A stretch of DNA of 64,000 bases from Sulfopaludibacter sp035606355. Lineage in GTDB: Bacteria; Acidobacteriota; Terriglobia; Bryobacterales; Bryobacteraceae. Below, one piece after another: positions 1 to 8,472 of this stretch. The position numbers were made by a program, and so were the translations under genes. Location of the stretch: the NCBI GenBank assembly GCA_035606355.1, contig DATNFO010000041.1, positions 310,001 through 374,000 of the forward strand, written 5' to 3'. The notes below the pieces were generated by a model. That model did not search any database. It worked only from the letters and a program-made list of their open reading frames with translations, and had not been told where the DNA came from. Position 1 is the first letter of the stretch; each line of letters opens with the position of its first letter.

Positions 1-2900
1 AGCGAGTGATATGGGAAACGCGACTGACTTACCTAGCCCGACACTTACGTTTGAAGGCATGGTGATGGAACCAGGCGCACTTACATTCGCAGTAGCGGTG
101 GCGTTCGGAATGTTTGGAGTTGTCGTGCTCGCCGTAATTATGGCCGAACCGGGACCCACGGCAGTGACGGGCACGCTAACATTGTTTTGACTTGCCGGGA
201 TGCTGACGGAAGCCGGAACCGTAGCAACGGCGGTGTTAGAAGACGTGAGTGCAAACGTCACGTTCGACGGCGCGGGGACCGAGAGACTGAGAGAGATGTT
301 CTGAGCTCCAGCGCCGGTCGTCAGGGAAACAGTTCCAGGGAAGAAGGACGCCGATCCGGAAACGTGAACTGTGGCATCGGCTGAACCGTAACCGGCCGCT
401 GAAGCTGTGACGGTCGCGTTTCCGAAGTCTACTCCAAGGATCGCCGGCGTCGCGTTAGGCGTTGTCTGGCCGCCATTGATAAAGACGCTCGTGGAAACCA
501 GTTGAGCCTTCGTCGAGTCGCTGGTAGAAAGTGTTACGGTAACGCCGGCGGGGGGCGCCGGACTGCCTAAAGTCACCTGAAGGGGCGCCTGTTGGCCAGG
601 GGCAACGGTCACGCTAGGTGGTACCGCGATTCCGCCGAGCACCGAAACTGTCGCCGACGTATCCGCCAGATTCGGCAAATTGCTCGCATGGACGACAGTA
701 TTCCCGGGAGATACCGGAGTGACCGGAATACTTACTGTGGTCGCTCCGCCGGTGAAGGTTGCAGTTGCCGGTACAGTGGCGACTCCCGTATTGCTGGATG
801 TCAGGTTCACAGTGATACCCGCCGCCGGGGCCGCACCGGAGAGCGTCAGGGTCAAGTTCTGAGAGCCGCCGCCCGAAATGCTCAGGGTTGGCGGGGTGAA
901 AGAGATAGATCCGGTAACCTGGACGCTGGTGCTGACGGACGCGTACCCGGAGGCATTGGCGCTGATGGTCGAATTGCCCAGGTTGACACCGGTGATGGTC
1001 GGTTGCTGCACTGGCACGGTGGCCCCTTGCGGGATCGTGATGCTCGCCGCCGAAACCGTCACCTTCGAAGTATCGCTACTGGATAACGAGACTGTTACGG
1101 CCGATGGCGCAGGCGCCGAAAGGGTAACCGGGAATGACACGGTTTGGCTGAGTCCGACCGTCGGATTCGACGGCACACCGATCGTCCCTAGGACCTGCAC
1201 TGTAACATTCGCCGACGCGTCTGGAATGTTCGGTAAGTTGCTGGCATGGACAACTGCGGTACCGGCGCTTACGCCTGTGACGGGCACGTTGACCGTGCTA
1301 GTACCGGACGCAAACGTCACGGATGCAGGCACGGTGGCCGCGCCAGTATTGGTGGAAGTCAAGTTCACGGTCACGCCCCCGGCCGGAGCCACAGCGGAGA
1401 GATTCAACGTCAGGTTCTGCGTCGCCGTGCCGTTGATCGTAATGCTTTGCTGCGTAAATGTGACTGTAGCGCCGACCTGCACCGCCGTAGTTGCTGAGGT
1501 ATAACCCGAGGCGGTCGCCGTGAGGGTTGCCGAACCGATATTGACGCCCGTTAGCATCGGGACGGTGACAGGCGTTGTTTGACCTGCGGGAATCGTGACG
1601 CTCGCCGGTGAGACGGTTACCTTCGATGAATCGCTACTTACAAGTGTTACGGTCACGGGCGCGGAAGGAGCCGAAGAGAGCGCGATGATCAAAGGCGCGC
1701 TTTGCCCCAAACCGAGGCTCGCGTTAGCCGGCGAAGTAATTGCCCCAGCCGCTAATACGGTGACTGCCAGAGTCGCGTCCGGGATGCCGGTAAAGGACGC
1801 GTGCACTACAGATGTGCCTGGAGTGCCACCCGAAATAGAAACGTTCACAGCCGTCGCGCCGGTCGGGAAAGTGACGGTCGCCGGGACCCCGGCGACATTC
1901 GGACTACTGGAAGAGAGCGACACAGTCAGACCTGGCGCGGGCGCGGGCCCGGAGAGATTCAGCGCCATGATGGACGGGCCTGCCCCGGTTATGGTCAGGG
2001 TGGGCTGCGCGAACGTGAGCGTCGCCGTAACCTGCACCGGTTGGGACGCGGCGCTGTAGCCCGAGGCGTTGGCGCTGATATTCGCGGTTCCTAAATTCAC
2101 GCCAGAGATCGTCGGCTGCGTCGCCGGGGCGGTCTGCCCCGCGAGTATGCTGACACTTGCCGGACTGATCGTCACTTTCGAAGTGTCGCTACTTGCAAGG
2201 TTGACGGTGACGCCGCCGGCCGGTGCCGGTGCCGGTAAGGTGACGGGGAACGGCACGGATTGAGCTAATCCGACCGTAGCGCCGACGGGCAGATTAATGG
2301 CGCCGAGGTTCACAACGTTGACGTTGGCCGTGGTGTCGGCGAGCGAAGGCGGTGCGCTCGCGTGAATGACGGCCGTTCCGAGTCCGACGGCTGTGACCGG
2401 CACAACGACAGTGGCCTTCGTAGCCGGAATGGTGACCGTCGCGGGAACCGTCGCCACTGCGGTATTGGAAGAACTGATGTTGATCGTTAAGCCGCTCGCG
2501 GGAGCCGGACCGGAAAGCGTCAGCGTCAAATTCTGCGTCGCGTTGATGCCCACGGTGAGTGTCTGCGGCTGCAACGAGAGGGTCGCCGCAACCTGCACAA
2601 CCTTCGAGTCTCCGAAGAACCCCGGGGCTGAGGCGCTGATACTCGCTGAACCAAGGTTGACTCCGGTCACAACCGGCTGCGTCGCGGGCGAGGTTTCGCC
2701 CTGAGCGATGGTCACAGTGGCCGGAGAGATTGTGACCTTCGCCGGATCGCTACTGCTCAGTGAAATAGTTACTCCGCCCACCGGTGCGCCTGTTACAAGG
2801 CTTACAGGGAACGGCAGAGATTGGCCGGGACCTACGACTACGTTCGAAAGCAGTGTAATCGCGCCGAGCATCGCGACGGTGACATTTGTGGATCCGGTGA
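1..2900 (-). repeat. ~560-bp coding repeats (Ig-like double units)
   Basis: A segment encoding 'VTISPA.VTI..G' recurs at about 470, 1025, 1585, 2145 and 2705, giving a period of ~560 bp or ~187 codons. Each period encodes two related beta-sandwich halves. The copies are diverged, so this is old internal duplication, not a recent tandem array. Confidence 0.7.
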
Positions 2901-5178
2901 TGTAGCCGGGGGCGCCGGCGACGATCGTGGTGGACCCCGCAGTGTTGCCGGTGACGGTGAATGTTCCCGTTACGGTTCCTGCCGGGATGTTGATAACCGC
3001 GGGTTGGAAGCTGACAAGCCCAGCCGCATCTGACAGCGTGACGTTGACGCCGCCGTTCGGCGCGGGTGCGCTCAACGTAGCGACTCCAGAGACGGTCCGG
3101 CTGACCCCGATCACACTTGAGGGAAGCGCTATGGCGACCGAGGGAGAAGACACGTTCACGGTAGTAGCGCCCGGAGAGAAGCCCGCCGCCAGCGCGGTAA
3201 TCACAGTGCTCCCGATACCCGCGCCAGCCGTAATGGGCACGTTTACGCCAGCCAAACCTTGCGGAACCGTGACATTTGCCTGTACGGCTGCAATGCTGCC
3301 GTTGCTGCTGAAAAGTGTGACGATCTGGCCGCCAGGTCCCGCCGGGGTGCCTAAGCTGACCGTCAGATTTCCGGTCGTGCCGGTGCTTACATTCAGCGGA
3401 TTGGGCGTGAGGGTAATCGTGGTTCCTCCGGCCGTGATGGTTACCGTTGAGGGAACACTCGTCGAATACCCGTCAGACACGATCAACTGAATGACATACG
3501 TGCCGGCTACATCGGCTATGAAGCTCGGAGAGACCGCGGTTGCAGAGGAGAGAGTTGCCTGACTGTTTTGCGGCTTGCTCGAAATTGACCACGCATACGT
3601 GAGGGTATCGTTATCCGCATCGGAGGATTGACTGCCGTCGAGGACTACGGTAGTTGGGACGGGAAGAACCTGGGTGAAGCCCGCGTTCGCAACAGGGGGC
3701 GTGTTCGTGGTCGTGATTGTGATCATCGAAGGCGTGCTGGAGAGAGTTCCGTTATTGACGATCAACTGTGCAATGTAAGTCCCCGGAAGGTCGGCTATAA
3801 ATGTCGGGTTTTGCAAAGTGGGATTCGACAATACCGCCGTGCTCGAGGTGGGCTTGGTGGTCAACGACCACTGAAACGTCAGAGCCAGACCTTGTGGATC
3901 ACTGCCGGTGCCATTCAAATGGACGGTAGTCCGATGACCGACCGTCTGGTTCGGGCCGGCACTCGCGGTGGGCGCCAGCGGCGGATTCGTCGTGATCTGC
4001 ACCGTCGCCGGGGTGCTATTCACAGTTCCGTCATTTACGATCAACTGGAGAATATATGTGCCCGCGCGATCTGCTGTAAACGTTGGCTTGACCGCGGTGG
4101 CGCTGCTCAAAGTAGCGGCGCTACCCAGCGGCACGTTCAAAAAACTCCAGGAGTACGTGAGAGGGTCCCCATCCACGTCGGTGGAACCAGAACCGTCCAA
4201 CTGAACGAGGGCGCCGACAGCCTGAATCTGGTTGGGGCCGGCGCTCGCAACGGGCGGCGTATTCCCGGTGCTGATAGTGACGATAGCAGGGGCGCTATTC
4301 ACCTTGCCGTCATTCACGATCAGTTGGATCTGATAACTTCCCGCCTTGTCGACTGTGAACACTGGATTCACAGTGGCGGCGGCCAGGAGGATTGCATTGC
4401 TGGTCGGCGGCCGTCCAATGAACGTCCAGGAATACGTCAGCGGATCCCCGTCGACGTCAGACGATCCGCTGCCATTCAATGTCACAACTGCCCCGACGCT
4501 AACGGTCCGATTCGGTCCCGCGTTTGCTACAGGGGGAGTGTTCGTGGTGCTTACCGTGACAGTGCTGACGTCGCTGCCGTAACCGTTGCCGACGGTCAAC
4601 GTGAAAACGTAGTTGCCCGGAAGGTCGACCGTAAACTGCGGCTTCGCTGTATCGTACCAGTACAGTACGGTGGAACTCCCGACTGGGGTAGATGTAAGCT
4701 TCCAGTTATACAGCAGAGTTCCAACTCCGCTGGGGTTCGTCGACTTAGTCCCGTCCAGTATTACAAGATCGCCAATCTTAGCGGTCAGATTTGGTCCGGC
4801 ATTGGCAACCGGAGCGAGAAAGCTCCACTGAAGAGTTGCCAAATCGAAGGCGACGCTGCGGTCTACTAGTAGAGTGAAGGTGTCGAGGCTGGGGACGGTC
4901 CCGTTTGCGGGAACGGGGGCAAAGTGTAAATTACCCTGGATAACCTGAACGTTCGTCGCCAAGCTTGTTACTGAGGCGGTGACCTCCGTTCGTGCCGGCC
5001 CGGTGCTGACCAGGTCGGCGCGATACGTGACGTAGGAGCTGGTTTGCGAGATTCGCTGCTCGCTCACCATCTGATAGTTCGTCACCGAGTAGCCGGATTG
5101 AACCCCCTGCGCAACCAGAGCCGCCGGAGCCAACCCCCACAAAATAATAGTGCTTAGCGAAAGACATAGGTATCGCAT
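1..5178 (-). CDS. Giant secreted PKD/Ig-like repeat protein, C-terminus beyond window
   Basis: The frame is open from an ATG at 5178 to the left edge (1726 codons, no stop seen), so the C-terminus is missing. A GAGGG Shine-Dalgarno lies about 8 nt upstream. The first ~25 residues (MRYLCLSLSTIILWGLAP...) form a signal peptide. After a ~90-residue unique region come about five PKD-like units of ~94 residues (PPVANAGPN...DGDPLTYSW...), then Ig-like beta-sandwich units repeating every ~187 residues with phrases such as SSDTSKVTVSPASVTIPAG. PKD and bacterial Ig folds are extracellular spacer or adhesion modules, so a cell-surface or secreted structural or adhesive role is likely. No catalytic domain is visible. 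By analogy with neighbours, the missing end may carry a Solibacter-type C-terminal domain. Confidence 0.85.
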   Translation of the reverse strand, partial: MRYLCLSLSTIILWGLAPAALVAQGVQSGYSVTNYQMVSEQRISQTSSYVTYRADLVSTGPARTEVTASVTSLATNVQVIQGNLHFAPVPANGTVPSLDTFTLLVDRSVAFDLATLQWSFLAPVANAGPNLTAKIGDLVILDGTKSTNPSGVGTLLYNWKLTSTPVGSSTVLYWYDTAKPQFTVDLPGNYVFTLTVGNGYGSDVSTVTVSTTNTPPVANAGPNRTVSVGAVVTLNGSGSSDVDGDPLTYSWTFIGRPPTSNAILLAAATVNPVFTVDKAGSYQIQLIVNDGKVNSAPAIVTISTGNTPPVASAGPNQIQAVGALVQLDGSGSTDVDGDPLTYSWSFLNVPLGSAATLSSATAVKPTFTADRAGTYILQLIVNDGTVNSTPATVQITTNPPLAPTASAGPNQTVGHRTTVHLNGTGSDPQGLALTFQWSLTTKPTSSTAVLSNPTLQNPTFIADLPGTYIAQLIVNNGTLSSTPSMITITTTNTPPVANAGFTQVLPVPTTVVLDGSQSSDADNDTLTYAWSISSKPQNSQATLSSATAVSPSFIADVAGTYVIQLIVSDGYSTSVPSTVTITAGGTTITLTPNPLNVSTGTTGNLTVSLGTPAGPGGQIVTLFSSNGSIAAVQANVTVPQGLAGVNVPITAGAGIGSTVITALAAGFSPGATTVNVSSPSVAIALPSSVIGVSRTVSGVATLSAPAPNGGVNVTLSDAAGLVSFQPAVINIPAGTVTGTFTVTGNTAGSTTIVAGAPGYITGSTNVTVAMLGAITLLSNVVVGPGQSLPFPVSLVTGAPVGGVTISLSSSDPAKVTISPATVTIAQGETSPATQPVVTGVNLGSASISASAPGFFGDSKVVQVAATLSLQPQTLTVGINATQNLTLTLSGPAPASGLTINISSSNTAVATVPATVTIPATKATVVVPVTAVGLGTAVIHASAPPSLADTTANVNVVNLGAINLPVGATVGLAQSVPFPVTLPAPAPAGGVTVNLASSDTSKVTISPASVSILAGQTAPATQPTISGVNLGTANISANASGYSAASQPVQVTATLTFAQPTLTITGAGPSIMALNLSGPAPAPGLTVSLSSSSPNVAGVPATVTFPTGATAVNVSISGGTPGTSVVHASFTGIPDATLAVTVLAAGAITSPANASLGLGQSAPLIIALSSAPSAPVTVTLVSSDSSKVTVSPASVTIPAGQTTPVTVPMLTGVNIGSATLTATASGYTSATTAVQVGATVTFTQQSITINGTATQNLTLNLSAVAPAGGVTVNLTSTNTGAATVPASVTFASGTSTVNVPVTGVSAGTAVVHASNLPNIPDASANVTVQVLGTIGVPSNPTVGLSQTVSFPVTLSAPAPSAVTVSLSSSDTSKVTVSAASITIPQGATVPVQQPTITGVNLGNSTISANASGYASVSTSVQVTGSISFTPPTLSISGGGSQNLTLTLSGAAPAAGITVNLTSSNTGVATVPATATFTGGATTVSIPVTPVSPGNTVVHASNLPNLADTSATVSVLGGIAVPPSVTVAPGQQAPLQVTLGSPAPPAGVTVTLSTSDSTKAQLVSTSVFINGGQTTPNATPAILGVDFGNATVTASAAGYGSADATVHVSGSASFFPGTVSLTTGAGAQNISLSLSVPAPSNVTFALTSSNTAVATVPASVSIPASQNNVSVPVTAVGPGSAIITASTTTPNIPNATATANVSAPGSITMPSNVSVGLGKSVAFPISLA
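3490..4830 (-). repeat. Five ~284-bp PKD-encoding repeats
   Basis: The segment encoding 'NAGPN.TV.VG..V.LDGS.S.D.DGD.LTY.W' recurs at about 3640, 3925, 4205, 4490 and 4765, a ~284-bp or ~94-codon period. This is the length of a PKD-like domain. The units are diverged in sequence but keep the DGDPLTYSW core. Confidence 0.75.
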
Positions 5179-5236
5179 GATGACCCTCAACACACACCAG
5201 GTTGTTAAATTGAGAAGCTGCTGAGGGCCGTCTCGT

Positions 5237-5776
5237 TCAGTGACGGCGCCGCGCGATTCGCAATAGGCCAGACAACGCCAATGCTGCACCGCTCAACAGC
5301 CAGCCTGCGGGTTCCGGAGCTCCGACAACTCCAGCGCCCAAGGTATCTAGGACCCGCCCGCTTGCGTCGAACTGATGAATCACGTACGGCAATTGGCCGG
5401 GAGTGCCGGAGCCGAGCCACGTAACATCGACCGAGAAGGGTCCGGCGAACGAAGGATCGTTCACCAGGGCCAATGCGCTGTAATCCCCGAAAGCGCCGGG
5501 CGGGTTATTCGGTTGCAAAAGCGTCACTCGAAAATCGGGGCCGGCGACGCCGTTAACCAGGTTTGCGAACAGGTTCGGATCGAACCTGATGTCCAATTCC
5601 TCGTTTTGCGAAAATGAAAAACCACTCGGGAAGAAGTCGTACCGGTAGACACTCCCAGTTGTATTGGTTACTTGGAACTGGATGTTGCCGGCGCTCAAAT
5701 TCAGGGCACAAAACGGAAGTAGTATCAGCGTCCATTTGAAACGGAGCCAGTTACTGCGTTGCTTGATGATTAACAT
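5237..5776 (-). CDS. PEP-CTERM-anchored secreted protein
   Basis: A 179-residue protein with an N-terminal signal peptide (WTLILLPFCALNLSAG) and a C-terminal tripartite sorting tag: the motif APEPAGW, a hydrophobic helix (LLSGAALALSGLL) and a basic tail (RIARRRH). That arrangement is the PEP-CTERM signal handled by exosortase. The middle (~30-150) is an uncharacterised beta-rich domain. It lies 58 bp upstream of the giant PKD gene on the same strand. Once cleaved, the product is probably exported to the surface or extracellular matrix. The exosortase gene is not in this window. Confidence 0.8.
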   Translation of the reverse strand: MLIIKQRSNWLRFKWTLILLPFCALNLSAGNIQFQVTNTTGSVYRYDFFPSGFSFSQNEELDIRFDPNLFANLVNGVAGPDFRVTLLQPNNPPGAFGDYSALALVNDPSFAGPFSVDVTWLGSGTPGQLPYVIHQFDASGRVLDTLGAGVVGAPEPAGWLLSGAALALSGLLRIARRRH

Positions 5777-5824
5777 GTGCGTACGCCTCCGCTGAATAGC
5801 CTTAAGGACTCGGCCAAGTACCCG

Positions 5825-6892
5825 CTATTTTTGCCTCTCCGCCTGAGCAACAGCGCCACTGCGTTGTTTTTCGCGAGCTGCGATCGCCAGCTCCTCGTCG
5901 ACAAGCTGCTGCAAGGTCGCGTAACTGACGGTGCCGTTGGGATTGATCAGCCGGCCATTCACGAAGAAGGCCGGCGTCCCGGGGAGGCCAAGTGCCTGAG
6001 ACTCCTCGAATTGGCTCTTTACAACGTTCGCCTTGGCGCCGCCGTCCAGACACTGTTTGAAGCGATCGGCATCCATGTTCATGGCATGCGCCGCATCCTT
6101 CAACTTGGCAGGCTCATATTCCCTACTCGAAAACAAAAAGTCATGCAGCTCCCAGTACTTGCCTTGGTCCTGGGCGCAATGAGCAGCCTCCGCCGCGACT
6201 TCCGCATGCGAGTGCATGGGCAGAGGGAAATCCTTGAACACGAAGTCGATTTTCCCTTGATAATCGGACAACAACTTGTCCACGACGGGCTGAATCTGCT
6301 GGCAGTAAGGGCACTCATAGTCGGCGAACTCCACGATGGTTACCGGCGCACCTTGAGGTCCGCGGACCGGAGCGCCATCGACCGGGATGCTGGCGCGCGG
6401 AGGCGGGACGAGGAAAGATATTTTCGCCTGGCTCCGTAGTTCCTGTATATACGAGCTGCGTGCCCGGGCGATCCGGCGAGTGCGAATAGCCTCGAGGATT
6501 TTACCGCGGACCGCTTCAAAGGGTTCAGTAGTGTCGACGCCCTCGTAATACACGCGGAGCGTCTCCTCCGAAGGCTCCTTGAAGCCGGCAGCGTTGACGT
6601 GCCGATCGAGAAGTTGCTCGGAGGTAATGCCTTCCTTCCGGGCCTCTTTACTGATTAAGTACTCGTTGATAAACTCGTCAACCGCCTTCCGCTCCGCGTC
6701 GTAAAAGTTGTTACGAGCCTGGAACAAACCGGCGGGCCGCTTCGCCTCAAAATCAGCCATGGTTAACGTGACTCCGTCCACTTCAGCGACGGCTGACGAC
6801 GACGGCGTTTGCTCCGGTTTCTTTTCATCCGAGGCGGCGACTGCAAGCGTTGAGAGTAATGTCAAACCGCAAAACGCGACTAGAGCTTTCAT
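5825..6892 (-). CDS. DsbA-family periplasmic thioredoxin with SurA/PPIase-like N-domain
   Basis: A 355-residue exported protein with a signal peptide (residues 1-20). Residues ~35-165 resemble the helical N-domain of SurA-type peptidyl-prolyl isomerases (AEVDGVTLTMADFEA...). Residues ~175-340 form a DsbA/thioredoxin-like domain (Thioredoxin_4 type) with active site CPYC at 194-197 and a cis-proline loop (GLPGTPAFFVNG). It probably acts as a periplasmic thiol-disulfide oxidoreductase or isomerase with a chaperone-like arm. An AAAGGATGA Shine-Dalgarno supports the ATG at 6892. It lies directly downstream of a secreted protein with eight cysteines, a plausible substrate (inference). Confidence 0.88.
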   Translation of the reverse strand: MKALVAFCGLTLLSTLAVAASDEKKPEQTPSSSAVAEVDGVTLTMADFEAKRPAGLFQARNNFYDAERKAVDEFINEYLISKEARKEGITSEQLLDRHVNAAGFKEPSEETLRVYYEGVDTTEPFEAVRGKILEAIRTRRIARARSSYIQELRSQAKISFLVPPPRASIPVDGAPVRGPQGAPVTIVEFADYECPYCQQIQPVVDKLLSDYQGKIDFVFKDFPLPMHSHAEVAAEAAHCAQDQGKYWELHDFLFSSREYEPAKLKDAAHAMNMDADRFKQCLDGGAKANVVKSQFEESQALGLPGTPAFFVNGRLINPNGTVSYATLQQLVDEELAIAAREKQRSGAVAQAERQK

Positions 6893-6931
6893 GATCGACT
6901 CATCCTTTAACGTTATTCACGAGGAGAAGAG

Positions 6932-6965
6932 CCGGATAGCCGGGGGACGAACCCCGGCTATCCGG
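6932..6965 (-). terminator. Perfect 14-bp stem hairpin between two genes
   Basis: CCGGATAGCCGGGG at 6932-6945 pairs perfectly with 6952-6965 across a 6-nt loop. The hairpin sits 20 bp after the stop of the Cys-rich gene and 40 bp before the DsbA-like gene. On the minus strand only a short pyrimidine stretch (CTCTTCTCC) follows, so it is either a weak intrinsic terminator/attenuator or a processing and stability hairpin. Confidence 0.6.
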
Positions 6966-6984
6966 ATTGTGCTGCTGAGACTAC

Positions 6985-7602
6985 TTACTGCTTAAGGGCG
7001 CCTTGGCCGCCGAGGCGGCAAGAGCGGCAAATACCAAACCCGCTACCGTTGGCCTGGATGAATCCGCAGAACGAAGTCAGGCGAGCCAGTTCGGCGGCGC
7101 TCAGACCAGGCTGTGCGAACTGAGTCTCGGTTACGCCGTAAGTCACAGGGCTGGTGGGTAGAGCGTGAATCGTCGTGCCCCATGCCACCATTCCGGACGC
7201 CAGGTTGGCCGCCGGAACGTTGGAAGCGTTGCAACTAGTGCCCGCTGTGGCGAGCATTTTCACCACGATGGAATTCGGACGGGCCGGAGTAAGGGTATTG
7301 CTGATCAGATCCGATACCGCCGAAAGCGATACGAGGGCATTCGGCGTCACCGTACAGGAACAGCACGAGATCAACTGCTCGTCGGGAGAAAATGCGTATA
7401 CATTCGCACAAATGTTTGTCAACGCACCGCCCGAGTTGGTTGTACCGGCGTTCGTTATGTTGATGACCGAATCGCCGATGTTGAGATTAGCCGCGTACCG
7501 CACCTGAAATGCGTCACTCGGAGCGCCAGGAATAGCCTGGCCGAAAGCAGCCGTCGCCAGCGCGAGAGCTGTGATAAACATCGTTGGGACACGAAGATGC
7601 AT
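6985..7602 (-). CDS. Cys-rich secreted protein of unknown function
   Basis: A 205-residue protein with a signal peptide (MFITALALATAAFGQ). The mature part has eight cysteines, including a CCSC cluster and a C-terminal GFGICRSC pair; one more lies in TSFCGFIQANGSG. I recall similar secreted proteins, often in several copies, in Solibacter-type Acidobacteria, with conserved 'ISNTLTP' and 'WGTTIHALP' stretches. No function is known to me. The Cys pairs and the adjacent DsbA-like gene suggest a disulfide-stabilised extracytoplasmic protein (inference). Translation may begin at the in-frame ATG seven codons in (MFITALA). Confidence 0.75.
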   Translation of the reverse strand: MHLRVPTMFITALALATAAFGQAIPGAPSDAFQVRYAANLNIGDSVINITNAGTTNSGGALTNICANVYAFSPDEQLISCCSCTVTPNALVSLSAVSDLISNTLTPARPNSIVVKMLATAGTSCNASNVPAANLASGMVAWGTTIHALPTSPVTYGVTETQFAQPGLSAAELARLTSFCGFIQANGSGFGICRSCRLGGQGALKQ

Positions 7603-8138
7603 GTTCTTCCTCCAGGTTGAACAATACTCTCAGGAGTTATGCGGAACAAGTCTCCTTTTGGAATAGCCTGAGGAACTAAGCCGGAGCCGTGTTTTCGGCC
7701 GAGGCCATGGTTACCGAAGTACCATCGGGGTACTGATACCCATCTGATCAGTAGCTGCGGAACGTGGGCGAATCGGCCTAATTGTGCCGGTTATAACACT
7801 AGTGTTTTCAGTCGGCTCCAGCCGGCGAGCAGGCGCCGCAGGCCCGAGCAGTTACTACGCTCGTTCACGTATATGCCCTTGGGAATAAACGAGAATGCAC
7901 TTCCGCTTAACACATTATGACTTATGCCTGTTCTCGCTTTGTTAGCGCGGGAGTAACTCGGCACTTACATAAGTTGTATCGTGCTTTGCTTCGCAGAGGT
8001 AAAATTTGTATTGACTCGGTTAGCAACTGAGGCTATCGTAAATTCCACTTCGGACGGCTCGCTCTGATTTCTAGCTCACGAGCCGGAGCTGACCCCGGCG
8101 GCACAAGGCGCGGGGACCACCCGTAGGATAAATGTCCA
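7603..8138. other. Intergenic region with AACACTAGTGTT palindrome
   Basis: No convincing gene is seen in these ~535 bases, which separate divergent transcription units. They hold a perfect 12-bp palindrome AACACTAGTGTT (7795-7806), possibly an operator, and the plus-strand promoter annotated at 8011-8039. The rest looks non-coding. Confidence 0.5.
8011..8039 (+). promoter_or_regulatory. Putative sigma-70 promoter
   Basis: TTGACT (8011-8016) and TATCGT (8034-8039) are separated by exactly 17 nt. The predicted start near 8046 would give a ~93-nt leader before the ATG at 8139. Sequence match only. Confidence 0.5.
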
Positions 8139-8438
8139 ATGGCGGTACTCAGACGAAAATCGAAAATCGTTGCGTTCAGGACGTCTGCCGACGAATATGA
8201 CGCGCTGGCGAGGTCTTCCGTTGAGTCAGGTGCAAGAAGTGTTGCGGAATTCGCCAGATCCGCTGCCCTTGAGAGACTCCGCACGTCCGGCGCAGCGCAC
8301 ACCGGAATCACCGGTGACATCATGACTCTCGGAAAGACGTTGAGAGAGCTGGACGATTCCCTGGGTGAGATTAGGAATAGGATCCGTCAGTTACTAGGGA
8401 GTTCCGCGGAGCCAAGCGGAACACGAGCCGGCCATTAG
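8139..8438 (+). CDS. Small ribbon-helix-helix-like protein
   Basis: A 99-residue basic protein. Its N-terminal half (RRKSKIVAFRTSADEYDAL followed by ARSVAEFARSAALERL) has the beta-strand plus two-helix pattern of ribbon-helix-helix DNA-binding proteins and of MobC-like relaxosome accessory proteins. The C-terminal half (residues 60-90) is an amphipathic, coiled-coil-like helix. With no mobilisation genes nearby, it may be a local transcription factor. An AGGA about 10 nt before the ATG is a weak ribosome site. It lies 34 bp before the PEP-CTERM fusion gene and could be co-transcribed with it. Confidence 0.65.
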   Translation: MAVLRRKSKIVAFRTSADEYDALARSSVESGARSVAEFARSAALERLRTSGAAHTGITGDIMTLGKTLRELDDSLGEIRNRIRQLLGSSAEPSGTRAGH

Positions 8439-8472
8439 GTCGCTCAGAATATTGCGATTTGGAGGAAGCAGT

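Noticed and set aside
187..4869. Many plus-strand open frames (up to 413 codons) across the left 4.9 kb
   Set aside because: They are antisense to one continuous minus-strand frame with signal peptide and clear PKD/Ig repeats; they lack ribosome sites and recognisable domains.
8033..8323. 96-codon minus-strand frame
   Set aside because: It overlaps the ribbon-helix-helix-like gene and the predicted promoter; low-complexity Ala/Ser composition without motifs.
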